A stretch of DNA of 18,121 nt from Porticoccaceae bacterium (GTDB taxonomy: Bacteria > Pseudomonadota > Gammaproteobacteria > Pseudomonadales > Porticoccaceae). Position 1 is the stretch's first letter, and each line of letters begins with the position of its first letter. This document shows, piece by piece, positions 6,165-13,924 of this stretch. The notes under the pieces are model-generated. The model was not told where the DNA came from, made no database searches, and was given only the letters and a program-made list of their open reading frames with translations. Location of the stretch: contig JALNZZ010000028.1 of assembly GCA_023229065.1 (NCBI GenBank), forward strand, positions 1-18,121. Reading direction: 5' to 3'. Both the position numbers and the translations under genes were made by a program.

Positions 6165-9041
6165 ATGCCGGATTCATCTGCTATTCAATCACTTATGGGT
6201 CACGATACCTTTATCGGCCGCCATATAGGCCCCGATGACCGGCAGATTGCCGCTATGCTGGAAACGCTAGGGGCCACCTCACTCGACGATCTGATGGAGA
6301 AGGTGGTGCCCGCCACCATCCACAAGCAGGACAGTCTCGACCTCGCTCCGCCCATGAGCGAGCAGGCGGCTCTCCAAAAGCTGCGGAGCATCGCTGCCAA
6401 CAATCAGCTGTTCACCTCCCTGATCGGTATGGGCTATCACTCGACAGTGACGCCGCCAGTAATTCTTCGCAACGTGCTGGAAAACCCCGGCTGGTACACC
6501 GCCTACACTCCTTACCAGCCGGAGATCGCCCAAGGCCGGTTGGAAGGACTGCTCAATTACCAGCAAGTGGTGATGGACCTTACCGGCATGGAAATGGCCA
6601 ATGCCTCCATGCTCGACGAAGCCACCGCCGCCGCCGAGGCCATGGCGATGGCCAAGCGCCAGCAGCGCAAGAACCGCAGCGACCGCTTTTTTGTCTCCCG
6701 CCACTGTCACCCGCAAACTCTCGCGGTGGTCAGAACCCGTGCCGAGCACTACGGCTTCGAGGTGATTGAAGGCGACCCCGCCGCAGACCTGACTGACGGT
6801 GACTATTTTGGCGCCCTGCTCCAATACCCCGGCAGTGAAGGTAATATTGAAGCTATCGCCAGCCAGATCGAGATCATTCACGGCCATGATGCTCTGGCAA
6901 TCGTGGCTGCAGACCTGATGAGCCTGGCATTGCTGCGCGCACCCGGCGAGCTGGGTGCCGACGTAGTGATCGGCAGCGCCCAACGCTTTGGTGTGCCCAT
7001 GGGCTACGGCGGCCCCCACGCAGCCTTCTTTGCCTTCCGCGATGCCTACAAGCGGTCAGCACCCGGTCGCATCATCGGCGTTTCTATCGACAGCCGTGGC
7101 AAGCCGGCCCTGCGCATGGCCATGCAGACCCGCGAGCAACATATTCGCCGCGAAAAGGCCAACTCCAATATCTGTACCTCTCAGGTACTGCTGGCGGTGA
7201 TCAGCGCTTTCTATGCTGTCTACCACGGCCCCGAGGGCGTGCGCCAGATAGCCCTGCGCATTCATACTCTTGCCAATTACCTGGCGGACGGGCTGCTCGC
7301 CGGCGGCCTGACGCTGCGCCACCACAGCTGGTTCGACACCCTCACGGTAGAAGTCGGCGCCCGTCAGCGAGCCATCCTCGACGCGGCCCTGGCGGCGCGC
7401 ATCAACCTGCGCCCGGTGGGCTCCGACGCCATTGGTATCAGCCTCAACGAAACCAGCACTCCGGAACTGGTCAAACAATTATTGGCTATTTTCGATTGCA
7501 AGGAAGTGGACTTCAGCACCGCGCCACAGGCCGCTGGCATCAGTGCAGAGCAGCGCCGGGAGTCTCCCTTTCTCACCCACCCGGTGTTCAATACCCACCA
7601 CAGCGAGACGGAAATGCTGCGCTATCTCAAGCGCCTGGAAGCCCGCGATATCGCGCTCAACCACAGCATGATCCCGCTCGGCTCCTGCACCATGAAACTC
7701 AATGCCACCGCCGAGATGATGCCCATCACCTGGCCGGAATTTGCCGAACTCCATCCCTTTGCGCCAGCGGATCAGGCGCAAGGTTACCGGCAATTGTTTG
7801 AAGAACTGCAGCGCATGCTGGCAGTGTGCACTGGCTACGACGCCGTCTCTCTGCAGCCCAACGCTGGCTCCCAGGGCGAGTACGCCGGGCTGATAGCTAT
7901 CAAGAAATATCACCAGAGCCGCGGCGACCACCACCGCAATATCTGCCTGATCCCGGCCTCTGCCCACGGCACCAACCCGGCCAGCGCCCAGATGGTGGAC
8001 ATGCGCGTCGTGGTGGTGAAGTGCGACAGTCGCGGCAATGTGGACCTGGCGGACCTCGAGGCCAAGGTAGTGGAACACAGCGAGCAGCTGGCAGCCCTGG
8101 TAGCCACCTACCCCTCTACCCACGGCGTTTTTGAAGAAGATATTAGCCGCATGTGCGAACTGGTACACCAGCACGGCGGTCAGGTTTACATCGACGGCGC
8201 CAACCTCAACGCCCTGGTCGGCATCGCCGAGCCGGGCAAGTTTGGCGGCGACGTCTCGCACCTCAACCTGCACAAGACCTTTTGCATTCCCCACGGTGGC
8301 GGCGGTCCAGGTGTCGGCCCCATCGGCGTCAAAAGTCATCTGGCGCCGTTCCTGCCCAGCCACCCTGTCACTCCGGTCCCCGGCAATGACAGCAACAGCG
8401 GCGCCATCTCTGCCGCTGCCTGGGGCTCCGCCTCCATCCTGCCCATCTCATGGATGTATATCACCATGATGGGCGCAGAAGGACTAAAGAAGGCTACTCA
8501 GGTAGCCATTCTCAATGCCAACTATCTGGCAAAAAAACTCGATGCCATCTTCCCGGTGCTGTACACCGGTCGCAACGGCTTTGTGGCCCATGAGTGCATC
8601 ATTGACCTGCGAGAGCTCAAGGAAAAAAGTGGTATCAGCGAGGAGGACATTGCCAAGCGCCTGATGGACTTTGGCTTTCACGCCCCCACCATGTCATTCC
8701 CCGTGCCCGGCACCCTGATGATCGAGCCCACCGAAAGTGAATCACTGGAAGAGCTCGAGCGCTTCTTTACTGCCATGACGACCATTCGCGCCGAAATCGA
8801 CCAGGTGCTGGCGGCGCAGTGGCCAGCGGATAACAACCCGTTGGTAAATGCTCCCCACACCCAGGACGACGTACTGGCAGACGACTGGCAGCGGCCCTAC
8901 AGCCGCGAAATCGCTGCCCGTCCAGCGCCCTGGCTGCGAGATCACAAAGTGTGGCCTGCGGTGAACCGCATCGACAACGTGTACGGCGATCGCAACCTGG
9001 TGTGCAGTTGCCCACCCCTGTCGAGCTATGAGGAACAATAA
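6165..9041 (+). CDS. gcvP: Glycine dehydrogenase (decarboxylating), P-protein
   Basis: The P-protein of the glycine cleavage system: it decarboxylates glycine with pyridoxal phosphate and passes the aminomethyl group to lipoyl-GcvH. The 958-residue length equals E. coli GcvP, with both halves of the long, fused form. The N-terminal half begins DTFIGRHIGPDDRQIAAML; the C-terminal catalytic half has AGSQGEYAGL, ASAHGTNPASAQM, STHGVFEEDI and HLNLHKTFCIPHGGGGPGVG, in which Lys704 should form the PLP Schiff base. I start at ATG 6165 (AGGA 7 bases upstream). An in-frame extension to 6021 exists, but its 48 residues do not look like GcvP. gcvT and gcvH are not in the window, so the operon is split. 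It converges with putA. Confidence 0.97.
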   Translation: MPDSSAIQSLMGHDTFIGRHIGPDDRQIAAMLETLGATSLDDLMEKVVPATIHKQDSLDLAPPMSEQAALQKLRSIAANNQLFTSLIGMGYHSTVTPPVILRNVLENPGWYTAYTPYQPEIAQGRLEGLLNYQQVVMDLTGMEMANASMLDEATAAAEAMAMAKRQQRKNRSDRFFVSRHCHPQTLAVVRTRAEHYGFEVIEGDPAADLTDGDYFGALLQYPGSEGNIEAIASQIEIIHGHDALAIVAADLMSLALLRAPGELGADVVIGSAQRFGVPMGYGGPHAAFFAFRDAYKRSAPGRIIGVSIDSRGKPALRMAMQTREQHIRREKANSNICTSQVLLAVISAFYAVYHGPEGVRQIALRIHTLANYLADGLLAGGLTLRHHSWFDTLTVEVGARQRAILDAALAARINLRPVGSDAIGISLNETSTPELVKQLLAIFDCKEVDFSTAPQAAGISAEQRRESPFLTHPVFNTHHSETEMLRYLKRLEARDIALNHSMIPLGSCTMKLNATAEMMPITWPEFAELHPFAPADQAQGYRQLFEELQRMLAVCTGYDAVSLQPNAGSQGEYAGLIAIKKYHQSRGDHHRNICLIPASAHGTNPASAQMVDMRVVVVKCDSRGNVDLADLEAKVVEHSEQLAALVATYPSTHGVFEEDISRMCELVHQHGGQVYIDGANLNALVGIAEPGKFGGDVSHLNLHKTFCIPHGGGGPGVGPIGVKSHLAPFLPSHPVTPVPGNDSNSGAISAAAWGSASILPISWMYITMMGAEGLKKATQVAILNANYLAKKLDAIFPVLYTGRNGFVAHECIIDLRELKEKSGISEEDIAKRLMDFGFHAPTMSFPVPGTLMIEPTESESLEELERFFTAMTTIRAEIDQVLAAQWPADNNPLVNAPHTQDDVLADDWQRPYSREIAARPAPWLRDHKVWPAVNRIDNVYGDRNLVCSCPPLSSYEEQ

Positions 9042-9046
9042 GGAGC

Positions 9047-9076
9047 GGTGACAGAGAGGAGCCGGTAGCTGTCACC
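9047..9076. terminator. Inverted repeat between convergent gcvP and putA
   Basis: GGTGACAG (9047-9054) and CTGTCACC (9069-9076) form an 8-bp perfect stem with a 14-base loop, 5 bases after the gcvP stop and 17 before the putA stop. It has no T-tract on either strand, so it may be a weak bidirectional stop or 3' end stabiliser. Confidence 0.35.
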
Positions 9077-9093
9077 CGGTCTGGCAACGCCTG

Positions 9094-12000
9094 TCACGTC
9101 TCGCGCAAATTGAGCAGATCGGGATCGCCGCCGCGGGCGTTGAGGTTTTCGCTCCAGCTCTTTTCGGTGACAAAGCGCAGCAGGTAGTGTGGCCCTCCTG
9201 CTTTGGGGCCGGTGCCGGACAGGCCCTGGCCGCCAAAGGGTTGCGAGCCCACCACCGCGCCGATCATGGTGCGGTTGACGTAGGTGTTGCCCACCCGGGT
9301 GCGGCGGAACACCTCGTTGGCGAAGCCGCTGATGCGGCTGTGGATGCCCAGGGTCAGGCCATAGCCGCAGCCGTTGATCTGGCTGATAACATCGTCCAGG
9401 CCGTCGCTGCGGTAGCGAATTACATGCAGGATCGGCCCAAATACCTCTTCCTGAAGCTGATCCAGGCGCTCGATGGCGAAGATATGCGGTGCTACGAAAT
9501 TGCCGTTCTCGAGCCCCGCCGGAATCTCCAGCCGCCCGAGCAGCCGCGCATCCCCTGTCATGCGCTCGATGTGGGCCAGCAACTTGTTCCGGGCGCGCTC
9601 GTCAATGACCGGCCCGATATCGGTGGCGATGCGCGCCGGGTCGCCAAGACGTTGCTCTCGCAATGCGGCCACCAGCCGCTCACTGAACTCGTCGGCGATG
9701 TCTTCCTGCAGAAACAGCACCCGCAGTGCCGAACAGCGCTGGCCGGCGCTGTGAAAGGCTGAGGTGATCACGTCGTCCACCACCTGCTCCGGCAAGGCGG
9801 TGGAATCTACCAGCATAGCGTTCTGGCCTCCAGTTTCGGCGATCAGAGTGGCAATGGCACCATCGCGGGCCGCGAGCTGGCGGTTGATATGGCGTGCCGT
9901 CGCCGTCGAACCGGTAAAAGCGACACCGGCCAGGCGCGGGTCGGACAGCAGTGCATCACCTATCACCGCCCCTGAACCGGGCAGCAGTTGCAAGACTTGC
10001 GGCGGTAGCCCGGCTGCGCGGAACAGCCGCACCGCCTCCGCTGCCACCAGCGGCGTAGCTTCAGCGGGTTTGGCCAGCACGGTGTTGCCGGCCACCAGCG
10101 CGGCGGCGAGCTGGCCGGTGAAGATCGCCAGCGGAAAATTCCACGGACCGATGCAGAGAAACACACCGCGCCCATGCAGGCTCAGGCGGTTGTCCTCGCC
10201 GCTGGGACCGGGCAGCCGGCGCTCATTCAAAGTCCGGCGCGCTTGCAGCGCATAGTAACGGCAGAAATCCACCGCCTCGCGTACTTCGTCGATACCGTCG
10301 CGCAGGGTTCGGCCGCCCTCCTGGGCGAGCAGGGCGATCAAGCGCTGGCTGTTGGCCTCCAGCATGTCGCCCATGGCGTCGAGCAACCGGGCGCGACTCT
10401 CGACGCCTTGTGCGTCCCAATCCGGTTGTGCTGCGAGAGCAGTCTCCAGGGCTTCAAGGGCCTGCGCTGGCGCGGTGGCCACTACTGTTCCCAACGTGCG
10501 CCGGGTATCGGCGGGACAAGTCACCGGCTGGGCACTTTGTTCGTGGTTTGCGGTGTTAATCAGCATCGGCGTCGCCTGCCAGGTGGCGGCCAACACATCC
10601 TCGCAGACCCGCTCGAGAGTAGCGACAGTGGCGACATCGCTCAGGTCCAGCCCGGCACTGGCATCGCGCTCTTCCCCGGCCATCCGGTACAACTGCCGTG
10701 GCAAGGGGATGTGCGGATGGCGATGGGGTTCGATGTCCGCCGTCTGCGCCAGCGGATTGCGCAGCAACTCGGCTGGCGGTACTTCGTCATCGAGAAAATG
10801 GTGAATAAACGAGCTGTTGGCGCCGTTTTCCAGCAGCCGCCGCACCAGATAGGGCAGCAGTTCGCGATGGCGGCCCACCGGGGCGTAGACTCTGACGGCA
10901 GGCCGATGGTTCGGCAACAACTGCGGCAAGTGCGCGTAAAGTGCTTCGCCCATGCCGTGCAGGCGCTGCAACTCAAAGGGGCGCTCGCCCGCCAGTGCTG
11001 CCACCAGCGCCAGAGTGCCGGTGTTATGGGTGGCGAATTGAGGAAAAAGATGGGGCGCGGCGTCCAGAAGCTGTTGTGCGCAGGCCAGATAGTTGAGGTC
11101 GGTGTGAACCTTGCGGGTGAACACCGGGTAATCGAGTAGGCCCAGTTGTTGCGCGCGCTTGATTTCGGTGTCCCAGTAGGCGCCCTTGACCAGTCGCACC
11201 ATCAGGCGCTGGCCGCTCTCCCGCGCCAGTGCCGCCAGCCATTGGCACAGGGGCAGAGCGCGCTTTTGATAGGCTTGTACCGCCAAACCCAATCCCTGCC
11301 AGTGTTTCAGAGCCGGGTCAAAGGCCAGCGCCGCGATGAGGTCCAGCGACAGGTCGAGACGATCCGCTTCCTCCGCATCCACCGTCAGGCTGATCCCGGC
11401 GGTTTGTGCCATCAGGCACAGTTCGCGCAGGCGCGGCAGCAGCTCATCCATGACACGCCCCGATTGGGCGAATTCGTAGCGGGGATGGAGGGCGGAGAGC
11501 TTCACCGAAATGCCGTCGCGCAGCTCTACGGCCCGTTCGCCGCGTTGCGCCTGACCCAGCGCGGTGATGGCGTCGGCATAGGCGTGCCAGTAGTGCTGTG
11601 CATCCTCAGCGCTGCGGGCGCCTTCGCCAAGCATGTCGTAGGAATGCAACAATGTTTCTTGTTTTTCAGCTCGCTGAAGAGCCGCGGCCACAGATTCGGC
11701 AAACACATAATGTTCGCCTATCACCTTCATGGCCTTGCGCATGGCAGCGCGCACCAGAGGCTCTCCCAGGCGGCCGACAAGGCGCTGCAACAGGTTGACG
11801 TCGGTCCGCTCCAGATCGACCCAGCGACCGGTCAACGCGAGGCCCCAGACCGCCGCATTGACCAGTCCAGGTTGATCGAGGTTGCGGTGTTGCTGCCAGT
11901 GCCCGGCGGCGATTTTGTCGGCGATCAGACGGTCAGCGGTGGCGGCATCGGGTACCCGTAGCAGAGATTCCGCCAGACACATAAGCAGCACCCCTTCCTC

Positions 12001-12207
12001 GCTGGAAAGGCTGAATTCCTGCAGTAGTTCGTCCACGAACGGTTGGTCGGGTTGGGTCCGACAGGCGACCACCACCGAGCGGGCGCGCTCGAGAGCCTCC
12101 TCCAGCTGAGCTGGCGGCAGAATATCCCTGTCGAGAAGACGGCGGACAATACGGTGCTCATCACACAATTTGTGCTCACGTATTGTCCGCCGCCATGCCG
12201 GGCCCAC
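9094..12207 (-). CDS. putA: Bifunctional proline dehydrogenase / glutamate-semialdehyde dehydrogenase PutA
   Basis: Oxidises proline to glutamate in two steps; the FAD-dependent proline dehydrogenase passes electrons to membrane quinone and the NAD-dependent aldehyde dehydrogenase finishes the reaction. QEFSLSSEEGVLLMCLAESLLRVPD (63-87) is the PutA alpha domain. The PRODH barrel spans about 190-490, with RLVKGAYWDTEIKRAQ and ENGANSSF. The ALDH domain (about 570-1020) has GPWNFPLAIFTGQ, FTGST, Glu791 in ETGGQNAMLVD and catalytic Cys825 in SAGQRCSALR. At 1037 residues it lacks the N-terminal ribbon-helix-helix repressor domain of E. coli PutA (1320 aa) and the extra C-terminal domain, so it is the short type A and should not regulate itself by DNA binding. 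Start is GTG 12207, 5 bases after the SPFH stop, with no good ribosome site: uncertain. Confidence 0.96.
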   Translation of the reverse strand: MGPAWRRTIREHKLCDEHRIVRRLLDRDILPPAQLEEALERARSVVVACRTQPDQPFVDELLQEFSLSSEEGVLLMCLAESLLRVPDAATADRLIADKIAAGHWQQHRNLDQPGLVNAAVWGLALTGRWVDLERTDVNLLQRLVGRLGEPLVRAAMRKAMKVIGEHYVFAESVAAALQRAEKQETLLHSYDMLGEGARSAEDAQHYWHAYADAITALGQAQRGERAVELRDGISVKLSALHPRYEFAQSGRVMDELLPRLRELCLMAQTAGISLTVDAEEADRLDLSLDLIAALAFDPALKHWQGLGLAVQAYQKRALPLCQWLAALARESGQRLMVRLVKGAYWDTEIKRAQQLGLLDYPVFTRKVHTDLNYLACAQQLLDAAPHLFPQFATHNTGTLALVAALAGERPFELQRLHGMGEALYAHLPQLLPNHRPAVRVYAPVGRHRELLPYLVRRLLENGANSSFIHHFLDDEVPPAELLRNPLAQTADIEPHRHPHIPLPRQLYRMAGEERDASAGLDLSDVATVATLERVCEDVLAATWQATPMLINTANHEQSAQPVTCPADTRRTLGTVVATAPAQALEALETALAAQPDWDAQGVESRARLLDAMGDMLEANSQRLIALLAQEGGRTLRDGIDEVREAVDFCRYYALQARRTLNERRLPGPSGEDNRLSLHGRGVFLCIGPWNFPLAIFTGQLAAALVAGNTVLAKPAEATPLVAAEAVRLFRAAGLPPQVLQLLPGSGAVIGDALLSDPRLAGVAFTGSTATARHINRQLAARDGAIATLIAETGGQNAMLVDSTALPEQVVDDVITSAFHSAGQRCSALRVLFLQEDIADEFSERLVAALREQRLGDPARIATDIGPVIDERARNKLLAHIERMTGDARLLGRLEIPAGLENGNFVAPHIFAIERLDQLQEEVFGPILHVIRYRSDGLDDVISQINGCGYGLTLGIHSRISGFANEVFRRTRVGNTYVNRTMIGAVVGSQPFGGQGLSGTGPKAGGPHYLLRFVTEKSWSENLNARGGDPDLLNLRET
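12140..12192. repeat. 14-bp perfect inverted repeat with inner 7-bp direct repeat at the putA start
   Basis: Arms CGGCGGACAATACG and its exact complement (plus-strand 12140-12153 and 12179-12192) enclose 25 bases. Inside, GTGCTCA occurs twice in the same orientation (12154-12160 and 12172-12178), each copy touching an arm, with an 11-base centre that contains CACAA-T-TTGTG (12164-12174). It covers putA codons 6-23, and the encoded peptide is itself mirror-like (RRTIREHKLCDEHRIVRR). In RNA it would form a GC-rich 14-bp hairpin close to the putA start codon. Possible roles: operator, translational hairpin, or relic of a template-switch event. Confidence 0.9.
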
Positions 12208-12212
12208 AAGCG

Positions 12213-13064
12213 TTACTTGCCGCTATTCATCAACCCCCGCACTGCGGCTGGCAAGTCCGCCGGCAATAGCACCAGCTTGCCGTTGGGAGAAGAAGCCATA
12301 TCTTTCATCGCCTCCACATAGCGTTCGCCGAGCAGGAAAACAGCGGGCAGCTCCTTGTCCTGTATGGCCTCGGTGACTTTCTCGATCGCTTCCCGGGTCG
12401 CTTCGGCGAGCACCACCTTGGCCTCAGCATCGCGGCGCGAGGCTTCCAGCCGCCCTTCAGCCTCGAGAATTGCCGCTTGTTTTTCACCATCCGCGCGGGT
12501 CACGGTGGCGCGGCGCTGACGCTCGGCAGCAGCTTGTTCTTCCATGGCTCTTTGCATGGTCTGCGATGGATTGATATCCTGAATTTCCACGGTCTTGAGC
12601 GTAATACCCCAGTCGGCAATATCGTCGGAAATATCGTTTTTAAGCCGCGCCTTGATGCGCTCCCGGGAGGACAGCGCCTCGTCCAGATCCATCTCGCCAA
12701 CGATCGAACGCAGCGCCGTCTGCACCAAGGTCTGGATCGCGACCTCATAGTTTTCAATACCGTACACTGCCTTTTCCGGCGACAGGATATTGATATAGGC
12801 CACCGCGTTGGCAACGATCACCGCGTTGTCGCGAGTGATCACATCCTGAGAAGGAATATCCAGAACGATATCTTTACTGGTGATTTTGTAGGCCACTGCT
12901 TCGATATAGGGGATAGTAAAGTTCAGCCCTGGCCCCAGGGTTCGGTCATATTTCCCGAGCCGCTGCACTACCCATTTGCTGCCCTGAGGCACCAATCTCA
13001 CCCCTTTGACCAGGGTGACCACGGCGAGAAACAGCAGCGCCAGCAATACAATCGATCCATCCAT
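12213..13064 (-). CDS. SPFH/stomatin-family membrane protein (QmcA-like)
   Basis: A 283-residue protein with one N-terminal membrane helix (about 3-20) and a band-7/SPFH domain. Key segments are VPQGSKWVVQRLGKYDRTLGPG (26-47), DIPSQDVITRDNAVIVANA (69-87), RSIVGEMDLDEALSSRERI (119-137) and ADWGITLKTVEIQDINP (151-167), followed by an Ala/Glu-rich coiled coil (REAxxxAEG-type) and a C-terminal tail. This is the QmcA/paraslipin-type order and length. Such proteins form large oligomeric rings on the membrane, often with a partner NfeD protein and FtsH or quality-control functions. The nfeD-like gene lies 69 bases upstream. GGAG 8 bases before ATG 13064 is a good ribosome site. putA begins only 5 bases after the stop. 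Confidence 0.94.
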   Translation of the reverse strand: MDGSIVLLALLFLAVVTLVKGVRLVPQGSKWVVQRLGKYDRTLGPGLNFTIPYIEAVAYKITSKDIVLDIPSQDVITRDNAVIVANAVAYINILSPEKAVYGIENYEVAIQTLVQTALRSIVGEMDLDEALSSRERIKARLKNDISDDIADWGITLKTVEIQDINPSQTMQRAMEEQAAAERQRRATVTRADGEKQAAILEAEGRLEASRRDAEAKVVLAEATREAIEKVTEAIQDKELPAVFLLGERYVEAMKDMASSPNGKLVLLPADLPAAVRGLMNSGK

Positions 13065-13078
13065 TTGTTGTTCTCCGC

Positions 13079-13123
13079 ACAGTTGTTGAGAATACAGTTG
13101 TTGAGAATATTGGTATTGGGAAT
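13079..13123. repeat. Three tandem 15-bp units between nfeD and the SPFH gene
   Basis: ACAGTTGTTGAGAAT is repeated exactly (13079-13093, 13094-13108), followed by a third, degenerate unit (13109-13123, 10 of 15 identical). The array fills most of the 69-base gap between the two genes. Confidence 0.85.
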
Positions 13124-13133
13124 ATTTGATGAC

Positions 13134-13595
13134 CTACAGTTTGATTACAACCAGGGCATTGCCTGAAAAGTCCTTGATGTGCACCCGGTCACCCAACTGC
13201 ACAGGCTGTTCACAGATAAACTCCCACTCGTCGTCACCGAGCACCGGCAGCGTAAAACGGACCCGACCGCGACCGTCTGCCACCGGCACCTGAATTACCA
13301 TACCGGAGGTACCGATGACCGCTTCACGCGCAATACCGGCCTTGGTTTTATGTACCATACGAGGCTTGAAATAGCGGAACCAAAAAATCGCAAACCCGCA
13401 GGAAAACAGCAGCCACAGCAGCAGTTGTACGGCAACGGACATACCGGGCATCAACCACAGCAGAAGACCACAGAGAATGGCTCCGAGACCGAACCACAGC
13501 GCTGTAAAGCCGCTGAGAAAGATCTCCGCTACCACCAGGGCGATGCCGAGCAATATCCAGTGCCAATAGGCAAAACTAAAGGCTACACTTTCCAT
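13134..13595 (-). CDS. NfeD-like protein (YbbJ-type), SPFH partner
   Basis: A 153-residue protein of the short NfeD class. The N-terminal 80 residues hold three to four membrane helices (WHWILLGIALVVAEIFLSGF; ALWFGLGAILCGLLLWLMPG; LLLWLLFSCGFAIFWFRYF), and the C-terminal part (about 95-153) forms the small OB-fold domain, with TSGMVIQVPVADGRGRVRF and GDRVHIKDFSGNALVVIKL. Short NfeD proteins are encoded next to SPFH genes and are thought to assemble with them in the membrane, as in E. coli ybbJ-qmcA. I start at ATG 13595 (GAGGAAG 9-10 bases upstream), not at the further upstream codon at 13667 that would overlap the previous gene. Confidence 0.92.
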   Translation of the reverse strand: MESVAFSFAYWHWILLGIALVVAEIFLSGFTALWFGLGAILCGLLLWLMPGMSVAVQLLLWLLFSCGFAIFWFRYFKPRMVHKTKAGIAREAVIGTSGMVIQVPVADGRGRVRFTLPVLGDDEWEFICEQPVQLGDRVHIKDFSGNALVVIKL

Positions 13596-13599
13596 ATCA

Positions 13600-13824
13600 T
13601 CAATCTTCCTCTTGGTTCTGTTGGGTACGGCCGTGTCCCTGAGCTCGGTTAATGATGTAAACAGCAAACGGCACCATCATTAAAAATCCAATGATAATAT
13701 AGGTCGGCCCGCCCTCTCCGCCGATAAACAAATAGACGCCCCAGGCCACCAGCGCTGCACCAACCAGATCCAATGCCAGCAGGTGCCAGGGAAAAGAGGA
13801 AGCTTTCTTACCTGAATTGTTCAT
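13600..13824 (-). CDS. Small two-helix membrane protein, 74 aa
   Basis: I do not recognise the family. Two hydrophobic helices at about 14-34 and 41-60 are linked by a GGEGGPT turn; the tail is polar (RAQGHGRTQQNQEED). The ribosome site AGGAAAG precedes ATG 13824. Its stop lies 4 bases before the nfeD-like start, so it is probably translated together with nfeD and the SPFH gene and could be a third membrane component of that complex (inference from position only). Confidence 0.7.
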   Translation of the reverse strand: MNNSGKKASSFPWHLLALDLVGAALVAWGVYLFIGGEGGPTYIIIGFLMMVPFAVYIINRAQGHGRTQQNQEED

Positions 13825-13844
13825 AGTGACGCTTTCCTGCTTAA

Positions 13845-13880
13845 CTCTCTTTCGAGCTGCTTAGCTCCCCTTTAAGAGAG
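13845..13880. other. Nested inverted repeat before the small membrane protein
   Basis: Outer arms CTCTCTT/AAGAGAG (13845-13851, 13874-13880) enclose inner arms GAGCT/AGCTC (13854-13858, 13863-13867). It sits in the 100-base gap between the DUF523 gene and the small membrane protein, on the minus-strand path. Without a clean T-tract it could be a leader hairpin or an operator, or a weak terminator of the upstream operon. Confidence 0.4.
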
Positions 13881-13924
13881 CATCGTGAGACAACGGAAAT
13901 TCGCTAATCCGCTGCGCGGCTATA

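Noticed and set aside
7479..8363. Long antisense reading frame inside gcvP
   Set aside because: It mirrors the codon pattern of the GC-rich gene and has no recognisable motif; similar shadows occur opposite putA (10174-11139, 11146-11961) and leuA (15952-16914).
12199..12208. GGGCCCAC near the putA start as a copy of the tRNA-Ile2 3' end (attachment site)
   Set aside because: Only 8 bases match and it lies 12 kb away inside conserved genes; no longer repeat of the tRNA end was seen anywhere in the window.
12161..12209. ATG at 12161 (minus) as the start of putA
   Set aside because: It is in another frame, whose product is not PutA-like, while the GTG frame continues into clear PutA sequence.
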